Assembly: GCF_020035535.1 (NCBI RefSeq)
Contig: NZ_CP083349.1
Span: forward strand, 3,541,501 to 3,605,500
Length of the DNA: 64,000 nucleotides
Source of the DNA: Ensifer adhaerens
GTDB taxonomy: Bacteria; Pseudomonadota; Alphaproteobacteria; Rhizobiales; Rhizobiaceae
Reading direction: 5' to 3'
This document shows positions 56,487 through 64,000 of this stretch, one piece after another. The stretch's first letter is position 1; the number at the start of each line of letters is the position of its first letter. The position numbers and the translations under genes were made by a program. The notes under the pieces were generated by a model, which was not told the DNA's origin, did no database searches, and saw only the letters and a list, made by a program, of their open reading frames with translations.

Positions 56487-56867
56487 ATGGCGCGCAAGCT
56501 CATCTCCTCGGGTTCGCCCTTCGAAAAGACGGCAGGCTATTCGCGTGCCGTCGCGATGGGCGACTGGTGCTTCGTCTCCGGCACGACCGGCTATGACTAC
56601 GCCACCATGACCATGCCCGAGACGGTGGAGGAGCAGGCGCGCAATTGCCTGAAGACGATCGAGGGCGCGCTGAAGGAAGCGGGCTTCTCGATGAAGGACG
56701 TTGTCCGCAATCATTACTACGTCACCGATGCCAGCTTCGCCGACCGGGTGTTCCCGATCTTCGGCGAAGTTTTTGGCGAGATCCGCCCGGCCGCAACCAT
56801 GATTGTCTGCGACCTGATCCGCCCGGAAATGCTGATCGAGATCGAGGTCACTGCCCTTCGCGGCTGA
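56487..56867 (+). CDS. RidA family protein lacking the deaminase arginine
   Basis: 126 residues of the YjgF/YER057c/UK114 fold. It has the GTTGYDYATMTMPETVEEQARNCL and FPIFGEVFGEIRPAATMIV segments. RidA enzymes have Arg in the ARST motif (Arg105 of E. coli RidA), needed for enamine hydrolysis. Here the position reads RPAATM, so classic 2-aminoacrylate deaminase activity is doubtful, as in other Rid subfamilies. Coupled to leuD. Confidence 0.88.
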   Translation: MARKLISSGSPFEKTAGYSRAVAMGDWCFVSGTTGYDYATMTMPETVEEQARNCLKTIEGALKEAGFSMKDVVRNHYYVTDASFADRVFPIFGEVFGEIRPAATMIVCDLIRPEMLIEIEVTALRG

Positions 56868-56966
56868 AGACTTCTCGCCCAACCCCTCCTCAAATCGATT
56901 CCGATTTCGGCCAAGATGCGGTAGTCCATGGACTTCGCAGACGAGATGCTGAAACGGAAGACGCAC

Positions 56967-57806
56967 ATGCAATTCGAGGGCACCGCCGACTATATCGCCG
57001 ACAAAGACCTGATGATCGCCGTCAACGCCGCGATCCGGCTGGAGCGGCCGCTGCTGGTCAAGGGCGAGCCCGGCACCGGCAAGACCGAGCTTGCCCGCCA
57101 GATTGCCGCAGCCCTTGGCCTCGAATTGATCGAATGGAGCGTCAAGTCGACGACCAAGGCGCAGCAGGGCCTCTACGAATACGACGCTGTCTCCCGCCTG
57201 CGCGACAGCCAGCTCGGCGACGAGCGCGTCAACGAAGTCCGAAACTATATCCGCAAGGGCAAGCTCTGGCAGGCCTTCGAGGCGGACCGCCGCGTGGTGC
57301 TTTTGATCGACGAGATCGACAAGGCCGATATCGAGTTTCCGAACGACCTGCTGCAGGAGCTCGACCGCATGGAATTCCATGTCTACGAGACCGGCGAGAT
57401 GATCGGCGCCCGCCACCGGCCGATCGTCATCATCACCTCCAACAACGAGAAGGAACTGCCGGACGCCTTCCTGCGCCGCTGCTTCTTCCACTATATCCGC
57501 TTCCCGGACGCAGACACGCTCGCCCGCATCGTCGAGGTGCACTATCCCGGCATCCGCAAGACGCTGCTTTCAGCAGCGCTTGCCGCCTTCTACGACATAC
57601 GCCAGGTGCCGGGCCTGAAGAAGAAGCCGTCGACATCAGAAGCGCTCGACTGGATCCGCCTGCTCGTCGCCGACGAAGTCGATCCGGCTGATCTGAGAGC
57701 CGATCCCAAGACCATGCTGCCGAAGCTGCACGGCGCGCTCCTCAAGAACGAACAGGACGTGCACCTCTTCGAGCGCCTCGCCTTCATGGCGCGCCGCGAT
57801 CAATGA
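56967..57806 (+). CDS. MoxR-family AAA+ ATPase
   Basis: About 280 residues. Walker A KGEPGTGKTELARQ, Walker B VVLLIDEIDKADIEFPND, sensor 1 IVIITSNNEKELPDAFLRRC. MoxR ATPases act as chaperones for metallo-enzyme or protein-complex assembly, normally with a VWA-domain partner (here the gene at 59565). Starts at 56928 and 56949 are also possible; GGAAG favours 56967. Its end overlaps the NUDIX gene by 4 bases. Confidence 0.93.
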   Translation: MQFEGTADYIADKDLMIAVNAAIRLERPLLVKGEPGTGKTELARQIAAALGLELIEWSVKSTTKAQQGLYEYDAVSRLRDSQLGDERVNEVRNYIRKGKLWQAFEADRRVVLLIDEIDKADIEFPNDLLQELDRMEFHVYETGEMIGARHRPIVIITSNNEKELPDAFLRRCFFHYIRFPDADTLARIVEVHYPGIRKTLLSAALAAFYDIRQVPGLKKKPSTSEALDWIRLLVADEVDPADLRADPKTMLPKLHGALLKNEQDVHLFERLAFMARRDQ

Positions 57807-58255
57807 CGCCCGACGCCCACAAGGTACTGATCTACGCCACCTGGCGAGAGCAGCTGCTGGTGTTCGACGAACCGGACTTTCCAGAGATCGAGCTGCAGGT
57901 ACCCGGCGGTACGATGGAGCCGGGCGAAAGCCCGGAGACATCGGCCATACGAGAGTTTGTCGAGGAAACCGGGCTGACGCCGCCGGAGGCACTCACCCAT
58001 CTCGTCACACAGGACTACCGCTACCCGAAGGACGGCAGGACGATCTGCCATCGGCGACACTACTTTCACGTCGCTCTCGCCGGCGAGCAGCGCCAGACTT
58101 GGGTGCATCAGGAAACGACGCCCTATGGCGGCGGTGAACCGATCCGCTTCCGGTTCTTCTGGCTCGGCCTCGACGAGGCTGACCGCCGGCTCGGTTATGG
58201 CATGCGGGACGCCTTGGATTTTCTGCGAATCCAGCGGATTGGCCCCTCACCCTAA
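57803..58255 (+). CDS. NUDIX hydrolase
   Basis: 150 residues with a full Nudix box, GTMEPGESPETSAIREFVEETGL, fitting GX5EX7REUXEEXGU. It hydrolyses a nucleoside diphosphate-linked compound of unknown identity. ATGA overlap with the MoxR gene shows coupling. Its final codons GPSP and stop come from repeat copy D2, so the original C-terminus may have been replaced when the repeat landed. Confidence 0.88.
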   Translation: MTPDAHKVLIYATWREQLLVFDEPDFPEIELQVPGGTMEPGESPETSAIREFVEETGLTPPEALTHLVTQDYRYPKDGRTICHRRHYFHVALAGEQRQTWVHQETTPYGGGEPIRFRFFWLGLDEADRRLGYGMRDALDFLRIQRIGPSP

Positions 58256-58289
58256 CCCTCTCCCCGCAGGCGGGGAGAGGGGACGCGAC
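58243..58289 (-). repeat. CCTCTCCCCGC palindromic repeat, copy D2 (inverted)
   Basis: CCTCACCCTAACCCTCTCCCCGC-GGCGGGGAGAGGGGACGCGAC, inverted relative to 53501-53549. The left end holds the NUDIX stop codon at 58253-58255. Confidence 0.8.
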
Positions 58290-58386
58290 TTGGCGCAAGG
58301 TCACCTCAAGACGCTGCCGCCCGACGTGTGTGCTGTGAGCTGTTAGGTGGTATACGCCAACTGGGAAACGATCGGGCGCCGCAAGG

Positions 58387-58436
58387 CCCCTTCTCCCCTC
58401 CTGCGGGGAGAAGGTCGCGGCAGCGGGATGAGGGGC
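58387..58436 (-). repeat. CTTCTCCCCG palindromic repeat, copy E2 (inverted)
   Basis: CCCCTTCTCCCCTCCTGCGGGGAGAAGGTCGCGGCAGCGGGATGAGGGGC, inverted relative to the 53371-53418 copy. It lies between the NUDIX gene and the metA promoter. Confidence 0.75.
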
Positions 58437-58465
58437 GGCCGGCCAAAGCACCCGAATCGTTTTTC

Positions 58466-58495
58466 TTGACCCCTGCATCCCACTCGCGCTATCAA
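58466..58495 (+). promoter_or_regulatory. probable metA promoter
   Basis: TTGACC (58466-58471) and TATCAA (58490-58495) separated by 18 bases, ending about 7 bases before the SAM-II riboswitch, a position that would start the transcript at its 5' end. Confidence 0.6.
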
Positions 58496-58501
58496 ATTCT
58501 C

Positions 58502-58554
58502 CGTGGTGATTTGGCCGGCCGGCTTGCAGCCACGTTAAACAAGTCGCTAAAGGG
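58502..58554 (+). promoter_or_regulatory. SAM-II riboswitch upstream of metA
   Basis: CGTGGTGATTTGGCCGGCCGGC..GCAGCCACGTTAAAC and GTCGCTAAAGGG give the classic SAM-II pattern: P1 stem CGTGG/CCACG, TGATTTG loop, and a 3' AAGTCGCTAAAGGG pseudoknot strand. It senses S-adenosylmethionine and lowers metA expression when SAM is high. Confidence 0.92.
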
Positions 58555-58578
58555 CCGAGGAAAGTTGGATTTCCGAGG

Positions 58579-58610
58579 ACCGGTCGCGATCAATCGCCGC
58601 CGGTTTTTTT
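58579..58610 (+). terminator. intrinsic terminator between SAM-II and metA
   Basis: Stem ACCGG-TC-GCGA / TCGC-CG-CCGGT with a TCAA loop and T7, 24 bases after the riboswitch and about 20 bases before metA. It could act as an attenuator. Confidence 0.75.
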
Positions 58611-58631
58611 GTATTGATCGAGTGGAAGCCC

Positions 58632-59558
58632 ATGCCCATCAAGATTCCCGATACGCTGCCCGCTTTCGAAACCCTCGTACATGAGGGTGTGCGGGTGATG
58701 ACCGAGACTGTGGCGATCCGACAGGACATCCGCCCGCTCCAGATCGGGCTCCTGAACCTCATGCCGAACAAGATCAAGACCGAGATCCAGATGGCACGCC
58801 TGATCGGCGCCTCGCCGCTGCAGGTGGAATTGTCGCTGGTGCGCATCGGCGCCCACCGGGCGAAGAACACCTCGGAAGATCACCTGCTTTCGTTCTACGA
58901 AACCTGGGACGAGGTGAAGGGGCGCAAGTTCGACGGCTTCATCATCACCGGCGCGCCGGTCGAGACGCTCGAATACGAAGACGTCACCTATTGGGACGAA
59001 TTGAAGCGTATCCTCGACTGGACGGAGACCAACGTCCATTCGACCCTCAACGTTTGCTGGGGCGCGATGGCGGCGATCTACCATTTCCACGACGTGCCGA
59101 AATATCCGCTGAACGAGAAGGCCTTCGGCGTCTACCGCCACCAGAACCTCAACCGCTCCTCGGTCTATCTCAACGGCTTCTCCGACGATTTCGCCGTCCC
59201 CGTCTCGCGCTGGACCGAGGTCCGCCGCGCCGACATCGACAAGGTGCCGAGCCTCGAAATCCTGATGGAATCGAAGGAGATGGGCGTCTGCCTCGTACAC
59301 GAGAAGAAGGGCAACCGGCTCTACATGTTCAACCACGTGGAGTATGATTCGACCTCGCTGTCGGACGAATACTTCCGCGACGTGGATGCGGGCGTGCCGA
59401 TCAAGATGCCGCACGACTATTTCCCGCATAACGATTCGACTCTGCCGCCGCAGAACCGCTGGCGCAGCCATGCGCATCTGTTCTTCGGCAACTGGATCAA
59501 CGAGATGTACCAGACGACGCCCTATGATCTCGCGGAGATCGGCACCGGAAAACGCTGA
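58632..59558 (+). CDS. metA: homoserine O-acyltransferase MetA (predicted acetyl-CoA type)
   Basis: 308 residues, first committed step of methionine synthesis. [20 protein letters not shown] opening, catalytic Cys142 in [14 protein letters not shown], and HVEYDST/HPEYD-type late region are present. Residue 111 is Glu ([11 protein letters not shown]); in studied MetA enzymes Glu at 111 selects acetyl-CoA and Gly selects succinyl-CoA, so this is probably an O-acetyltransferase despite the name. ATG 58632 follows GTGGAAG. Regulated by the SAM-II riboswitch. Confidence 0.96.
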   Translation: MPIKIPDTLPAFETLVHEGVRVMTETVAIRQDIRPLQIGLLNLMPNKIKTEIQMARLIGASPLQVELSLVRIGAHRAKNTSEDHLLSFYETWDEVKGRKFDGFIITGAPVETLEYEDVTYWDELKRILDWTETNVHSTLNVCWGAMAAIYHFHDVPKYPLNEKAFGVYRHQNLNRSSVYLNGFSDDFAVPVSRWTEVRRADIDKVPSLEILMESKEMGVCLVHEKKGNRLYMFNHVEYDSTSLSDEYFRDVDAGVPIKMPHDYFPHNDSTLPPQNRWRSHAHLFFGNWINEMYQTTPYDLAEIGTGKR

Positions 59559-59564
59559 GGTCAG

Positions 59565-60749
59565 ATGTTCATCCCCTTCTTCCTCGAACTGAAGGCAGCG
59601 AAGGTCCCGGTCACGCTCCGGGAATTCCTGTCGCTGATCGAGGGGATGGAGGCGGGTATCGCCACCTTCGACGTCGAAGCCTTCTACTACCTAGCCCGCG
59701 CGGCGCTGGTAAAGGACGAACGCCATATCGACCGGTTCGACCGGGTGTTCCAGCACTGCTTTTCCGGCCTTGAAGCCGTCAACCCGATAGAAGCGGGTGA
59801 AGAGGCTGTCATCCCCGAGGACTGGCTGCGCAGGCTCGCGGAAAAACATCTGACCGAGGAAGAGAAGCGCCTGATCGAATCGCTTGGCGGTTTCGACAAG
59901 CTGATGGAAACCCTACGCCAGCGGCTGCGCGAACAGCAGGGCCGGCATCAGGGCGGCTCGAAATGGATCGGCACCGCCGGCACCTCGCCCTTCGGCGCCT
60001 ATGGCTACAATCCCGAGGGCGTCAGGATCGGCCAGGACCAGTCGCGCCACCGCCGCGCCGTCAAGGTCTGGGACCGGCGTGAGTTTAGGGATTATGACGA
60101 CACGGTCGAACTCGGTACCCGCAACATCAAGGTCGCACTGAAAAGGCTCCGGCGCTGGGTGCGCCAGGGTGCCGCCGACGAACTCGACCTCTCCGGCACG
60201 ATCCGCGCCACCGCCGAACACGGCTACCTCGACGTGGTGACGAGGCCGGAGCGCCGCAATGCGGTAAAGCTTCTGATGTTCTTCGACATCGGCGGCTCGA
60301 TGGACGATCATATCCGCATCGTCGAGGAGTTGTTTTCAGCGGCTCGCAGCGAGTTCCGCCACATGGAGCATTTCTACTTCCACAATTGCGTCTATGAGGG
60401 CCTGTGGAAGGACAATCGCCGCCGCCGTGTCGACATTACCCGTACGACGGAAGTGCTGCGCACCTATGGCGGCGACTATCGCGCCATCTTCGTCGGCGAC
60501 GCCTCGATGAGCCCCTATGAGATCAGCCACCCCGGCGGCTCGGTCGAGCACTGGAACGACGAGGCCGGCGCCCTCTGGCTCTCACGTCTGACAGCACATT
60601 TTCCGCGCTCCATCTGGCTCAATCCCGTGCCCGAACAGCACTGGGGCTATACCCAGTCGATCACGATGGTGAAGAGCCTGTTCGAGGGACGCATGTTCCC
60701 CTTGACGCTCGCCGGCCTGCAGGAGGCCACCAAGCAGCTGTCGCGCTGA
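59565..60749 (+). CDS. VWA-domain protein, CoxE-like (COG3825)
   Basis: 394 residues. MFIPFFLELKAAKVPVTLREFL is the typical N-terminus. A VWA-type domain follows with LLMFFDIGGSMDDHIRIVEELF, a MIDAS variant (DIGGS rather than DxSxS). The C-terminus PEQHWGYTQSITMVKSLFEGRMFPLTL is conserved. It is the usual partner of the MoxR ATPase at 56967, from which it is here separated by the NUDIX gene and metA. Six bases after metA, so likely co-transcribed with it. Confidence 0.92.
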   Translation: MFIPFFLELKAAKVPVTLREFLSLIEGMEAGIATFDVEAFYYLARAALVKDERHIDRFDRVFQHCFSGLEAVNPIEAGEEAVIPEDWLRRLAEKHLTEEEKRLIESLGGFDKLMETLRQRLREQQGRHQGGSKWIGTAGTSPFGAYGYNPEGVRIGQDQSRHRRAVKVWDRREFRDYDDTVELGTRNIKVALKRLRRWVRQGAADELDLSGTIRATAEHGYLDVVTRPERRNAVKLLMFFDIGGSMDDHIRIVEELFSAARSEFRHMEHFYFHNCVYEGLWKDNRRRRVDITRTTEVLRTYGGDYRAIFVGDASMSPYEISHPGGSVEHWNDEAGALWLSRLTAHFPRSIWLNPVPEQHWGYTQSITMVKSLFEGRMFPLTLAGLQEATKQLSR

Positions 60750-60891
60750 CATGACTGCCGAGAGGTCGCTGTAGCACCTTGAATAGCTGGATGTTTTTGC
60801 TCTCAGGCCGGAGACGGCGCCAGGCCGCATTTAGTATGATTTTCCGGTTGCCGTGCCCTTGGAAATGACGCAGGTTGCTGCGATCGCACCG

Positions 60892-60993
60892 CTGCATGTT
60901 TCCTGGATCCTAACCGAGCCAAGGACAAAACATGCAGCAATTCTGAAGTGTACAGCGACCTTTGCGCGTCTGGGGAGACGCGCGGCGCTGTAG
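60892..60993 (+). repeat. 105-bp palindromic intergenic repeat, copy B
   Basis: CTGCATGTTTCC ... AAGGACAAAACATGCAGCAATTC ... ACAGCGACCTTTGCGCGTCT ... AGACGCGCGGCGCTGTAG, the same element as at 29531 and (inverted) 43779. Its right end is followed by TGGGAGCC, which lies at ribosome-binding distance from galM. Confidence 0.85.
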
Positions 60994-61005
60994 TGGGAGC
61001 CAGCG

Positions 61006-62028
61006 GTGAATATGCATCAGAACACGGAAATCTTCGGCCACCTGCCATCCGGCGAGCCGGTCCATCGTGTGGTGCTCTCCGGAGGCGGGCTCACCGCCCA
61101 TGTGCTCACCTGGGGGTCGGTGATCCAGGATCTCCGCCTGGAAGGCCATGAGCCGCCGCTGGTGCTCGGTTTCACCGATCTCGAAAGCTACCTCGCCCAC
61201 TCGCCCTATCTCGGCGCCACGCCCGGGCGCTGCGCAAACCGCATCGGAAACGGACGCTTCACGCTCGATGGCGAGACCTACCAGCTCGAATTGAACGAGA
61301 AGGGCGTCACGCACCTGCACGGCGGCAGCGACAACATCGGTAAGCGCAACTGGACGATCACCCGACAGACGCCCGACAGCGTCACGCTCGCAATTACCGA
61401 CCCGGACGGCCGGGCCGGCTATCCCGGCAATTGCAAGGTCACCTGCACCTACGCGCTGAAGCCCGATGGCGTCTTGAGTGTCGTCTACGAGAGCAGTACG
61501 GACCGGGCGACGCTCGCCAATGTCTGCCAGCACAGCTACTTCAATCTGGACGGCGGCGCCGACGCGCTCGGCCACGACATCATGATCGCCGCCGATCATT
61601 ACCTGCCGACCACCGAACGCCAGGTGCCGACGGGCGAGATCCGCGCGGTCGAGGGCACCGCCTTCGATCTCAGGGAAATGACGCCGCTTCGCCGCCAGAC
61701 CGAAGGTGATCGCATCGCCTACGACCACAATTTCTGCCTTTCGAGCGAACCCATGGCGAAGCACTCGGTGGCGTTTGCCCGCAGCATCAATTCTGGCGTG
61801 ACGCTCGAAGTGCTCACGACGGAACCGGGCGTGCAGCTCTATACTGGCGCCAAGCTCGACATCCCCGTCCCCGGCCTCGAGGGACGCCGTTACGGCCCCT
61901 TCGCCGGTTTCTGCCTGGAAACCCAGATCTGGCCGGATGCGGCCAACCACGCCGGCTTCCCGAGCGCAGTGCTGCGCCCCGGCGAGATCCGCCGGCAGGA
62001 AACGGACTACGTGTTCATGAAGAGCTGA
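61006..62028 (+). CDS. galM: aldose 1-epimerase (mutarotase)
   Basis: 340 residues from GTG 61006 or 338 from ATG 61012. GRCANRIGNGRFTLDG, THLHGGSDNIGKRNW (catalytic His region), NVCQHSYFNLDGG (second His) and the C-terminal FCLETQIWPDAANH with the catalytic Glu are all present. It interconverts alpha and beta anomers of sugars such as galactose. Single gene immediately after repeat copy B; GGGAG from its edge suits the GTG start. Confidence 0.95.
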   Translation: MNMHQNTEIFGHLPSGEPVHRVVLSGGGLTAHVLTWGSVIQDLRLEGHEPPLVLGFTDLESYLAHSPYLGATPGRCANRIGNGRFTLDGETYQLELNEKGVTHLHGGSDNIGKRNWTITRQTPDSVTLAITDPDGRAGYPGNCKVTCTYALKPDGVLSVVYESSTDRATLANVCQHSYFNLDGGADALGHDIMIAADHYLPTTERQVPTGEIRAVEGTAFDLREMTPLRRQTEGDRIAYDHNFCLSSEPMAKHSVAFARSINSGVTLEVLTTEPGVQLYTGAKLDIPVPGLEGRRYGPFAGFCLETQIWPDAANHAGFPSAVLRPGEIRRQETDYVFMKS

Positions 62029-62235
62029 GCGCGCTCGCGCGCACGTGCTGACAATCTGCAATGAATGAAAGGCGGGGAAGCGGCCGAAAGGACTGCCTCC
62101 CCAAAATACCGGCGTTGTGTTCGGCAGAGCGCCCGTATTCGCACGGCACAGTGTCCGGTCGCGAAGCGCTGGTCGCCTGACGGCAAATGCCGTTCATTTC
62201 GAAAACAACTGTGAAATGAAGTGGTTGGGAGAAAT

Positions 62236-62310
62236 TGGAGCGGGTGAGGCGATTCGAACGCCCGACCCCAACCTTGGCAAGGTTGTGCTCTACCCCTGAG
62301 CTACACCCGC
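62236..62310 (-). tRNA. tRNA-Gly (anticodon GCC)
   Basis: 75-base minus-strand tRNA: acceptor GCGGGTG/CACCCGC, D-arm AGCTCAGGGGTAGAGC, anticodon loop TTGCCAA (GCC, reading GGC/GGU), T-arm GGCGTTCGAATCGCC, discriminator T and encoded CCA. Confidence 0.97.
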
Positions 62311-62561
62311 TCATAATCCAAGGTCCGGGGGTAGTCGGTGGACCGTGGCGTCGGCGCTGTCTTGCGGCGACGGGCGGTATATGGCCTAAGCGATTTTGGA
62401 ATGCAACAGGGAAATGACGAGAAATCGAATATTTTTTTGGAGCCCCTTCGCAAAGCCCGGAAATGCCGCGTTTTCGGCTAGGCTCGCCGCCTGTGAGATT
62501 GCGCCGTGACGGGCTTCTCCCCTAAAGCAGATGCGAAACGAGTGCCCAAGGGATGAGAATC

Positions 62562-63071
62562 ATGAGTGAATCACAGCCGAAGACCGCCGAAGACCTCTTC
62601 CGCTTTCTCGATCAGCTCGGGATCGACCATAAAACCAAGAACCACGAGCCGGTGTTCACCGTCGCCGAATCGGTGGCGCTTCGTGACGAGATGCCCGGTG
62701 GCCATACGAAAAACCTTTTCGTGAAGGACAAGAAGGACAACTACTTCCTGCTCACCGTCGAAGAGCACGCGACGGTGGACCTCAAGACCATCCACCAGGT
62801 GATCGGCGCGGCAAGCAAGGTTTCCTTCGGCAAACCGGAGAAGCTGATGGAATATCTCGGCGTCATTCCGGGTGCGGTGACCGCGTTCGGCGCGATCAAC
62901 GACACTAAGGGCAACGTCAAGGTCATCCTCGACGAGGCGCTGATGACGTTCGATATCGTCAACTGCCACCCGCTCTCCAACGACGCGACGACCGCGATCG
63001 CAACGAAGGATCTGCTGCGCTTCATGGAAGCGACCGGACACGAACCGCTTGTCTTGAAAGTCACGGCCTGA
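62562..63071 (+). CDS. prolyl-tRNA deacylase (ProX/YbaK-like editing protein)
   Basis: 169 residues. HEPVFTVAESVALRDEMPGGHTKNLFVKDKK contains the catalytic Lys of the INS-like editing fold. GAASKVSFGKPEKLMEYLGVIPGAVTAFGAIND is the signature of the ProXp-ala/PrdX subgroup, which clears Ala-tRNA(Pro). It works in trans because the alphaproteobacterial prolyl-tRNA synthetase lacks the editing insertion. AGGGATGAG sets the ATG at 62562 over the one at 62553. Confidence 0.93.
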   Translation: MSESQPKTAEDLFRFLDQLGIDHKTKNHEPVFTVAESVALRDEMPGGHTKNLFVKDKKDNYFLLTVEEHATVDLKTIHQVIGAASKVSFGKPEKLMEYLGVIPGAVTAFGAINDTKGNVKVILDEALMTFDIVNCHPLSNDATTAIATKDLLRFMEATGHEPLVLKVTA

Positions 63072-63129
63072 CATACGATCTTTGGCGCGAATGCAGTAAG
63101 CTGGCAGACGAGCCGGCGAGGAGAGAAGA

Positions 63130-64000
63130 ATGACGGGCAGCGACAATCCCTATGCAGGGTCTTTCGGCACTCAGATGACGGCCTCGGCCTCCTTCGGCCA
63201 GCCGGCGCCGGCGGCCGCGTCGGGCGGCGACCTGATCAAGGAAACCACCACTGCCAACTTCACCAAGGACGTGCTCGAAGCCTCCAGGCAGCAGCCGGTT
63301 CTCGTCGATTTCTGGGCGCCCTGGTGCGGCCCCTGCAAGCAGCTGACCCCCGTGATCGAAAAGGTGGTCACGGAAGCCGCAGGCCGCGTCAAGCTCGTCA
63401 AGATGAACATCGACGATCATCCCTCGATCGCCGGTCAGCTCGGCATCCAGTCGATCCCCGCCGTCATCGCCTTTGTCGGCGGTCGCCCGGTCGATGGTTT
63501 CATGGGCGCCGTACCGGAAAGCCAGATCAAGCAATTCATCGAAAAGATCGCCGGCCCCGCCGTCGACGACAGCAAGGCAGAGATCGAGGCGGTTCTCGTG
63601 GATGCCAAGGCGCTCATCGATGCCGGCGACGCCCAGAACGCCGCAGGCCTCTATGGCGCCGTGCTGCAGGCCGATCCCGAAAACGTCGTGGCGATCGCCG
63701 GCATGATCGATTGCATGATCACGCTCGGCCAGGTCGCGGAAGCCCGCGAAGCGCTCTCCGGCCTGCCGGAAGACCTTGCCAAGGACGCAGGCATTGCGGC
63801 GATCGGCAAGAAGCTCGACCAGATCGAGGAAGCCCGCAAGCTCGGCGATCCCAACGAGTTCGAACGGCGTCTCGCCGCAAATCCCGATGATCACGAGGCG
63901 CGCGTGCTGCTCGCCAAGATTCGCAATGTCGAAGGCGACCGGATGGCTGCCGCCGATCACCTGCTGACGATCATGAAGCGCGACCGGGCCTTCGACGACG
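63130..64000 (+). CDS. thioredoxin-TPR protein, CnoX type (3' end missing)
   Basis: The first 290 residues are in the window; the stop lies beyond base 64000. A low-complexity start (about 1-35) precedes a thioredoxin fold with VDFWAPWCGPCKQL (an intact CGPC active site) and QSIPAVIAFVGGR (cis-Pro), and then TPR-like helices (about 150-290). It matches CnoX/YbbN, a chaperone-redox protein for misfolded proteins. Alphaproteobacterial CnoX keeps the redox-active CxxC that E. coli lost. Confidence 0.93.
   Translation, partial: MTGSDNPYAGSFGTQMTASASFGQPAPAAASGGDLIKETTTANFTKDVLEASRQQPVLVDFWAPWCGPCKQLTPVIEKVVTEAAGRVKLVKMNIDDHPSIAGQLGIQSIPAVIAFVGGRPVDGFMGAVPESQIKQFIEKIAGPAVDDSKAEIEAVLVDAKALIDAGDAQNAAGLYGAVLQADPENVVAIAGMIDCMITLGQVAEAREALSGLPEDLAKDAGIAAIGKKLDQIEEARKLGDPNEFERRLAANPDDHEARVLLAKIRNVEGDRMAAADHLLTIMKRDRAFDD

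Overview
The window is a GC-rich, densely packed chromosomal segment. The protein sequences, the tsaD-gpsA-yciI-EVE order, the hemC-hemD-mic60-hemY block, a SAM-II riboswitch before metA, the ImuA-ImuB-DnaE2 cassette and the intergenic palindromic repeats all point to an alphaproteobacterium of the Rhizobiaceae, most likely Sinorhizobium/Ensifer or a close relative. The genus is inferred from protein resemblance, not from a search.

Layout. 0-3 kb: sdhCDAB (succinate dehydrogenase) on the minus strand, with sdhB cut by the window edge. 3-8 kb: a secreted repeat protein, then a minus-strand block tsaD, gpsA, yciI, EVE and a methyltransferase. 7.7-13.7 kb: plus-strand haem genes hemC and hemD, the bacterial Mic60 homologue and hemY, then a TerB-like gene and a glutamine amidotransferase. 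13.8-23 kb: MFS transporter, YggT, DUF167, ppa, a periplasmic protein, a GNAT, typA, a Tat-exported PhoD-like phosphatase and an amidase. 23-31.5 kb is the most accessory-looking part. It holds two frameshifted genes, several unknown proteins and an envelope-stress cluster of PspA, YqiJ and the flotillin YqiK, in which PspA is read in frame behind a domain resembling the N-terminus of IS605-type OrfB/TnpB. 31.8-45.7 kb is housekeeping: tRNA-Ser, rplU-rpmA, two GNATs, obgE-proB-proA-nadD-rsfS-rlmH, then envC-ctpA-yibQ-rppH. 45.8-46.7 kb: bfd-bfr iron storage behind an Irr-type palindrome. 46.9-52.7 kb: the SOS mutagenesis cassette imuA-imuB-dnaE2 behind a perfect GTTC-N7-GTTC LexA box. 52.9-64 kb: a zincin, a CitE-like lyase, leuD, RidA-like, MoxR, NUDIX, metA under a SAM-II riboswitch, a CoxE-type VWA protein, galM, tRNA-Gly, a prolyl-tRNA deacylase and a truncated CnoX-type thioredoxin.

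Functional links. Iron and haem recur: hemC, hemD and hemY make haem, Bfr/Bfd store and release iron, and Sdh uses haem and Fe-S clusters. Translation and ribosome upkeep (typA, obgE, rsfS, rlmH, rplU, rpmA, tsaD, ProX-type deacylase) and cell-envelope maintenance (Mic60, EnvC/CtpA/YibQ, PspA/YqiJ/YqiK) are also well represented.

I see no CRISPR array, prophage or complete insertion sequence. The strongest candidates for something new are the OrfB/TnpB-like domain joined to PspA, an unknown Cys-repeat membrane protein broken by two single-base insertions, and a roughly 105-bp palindromic repeat present three times whose edges supply translation signals to neighbouring genes.
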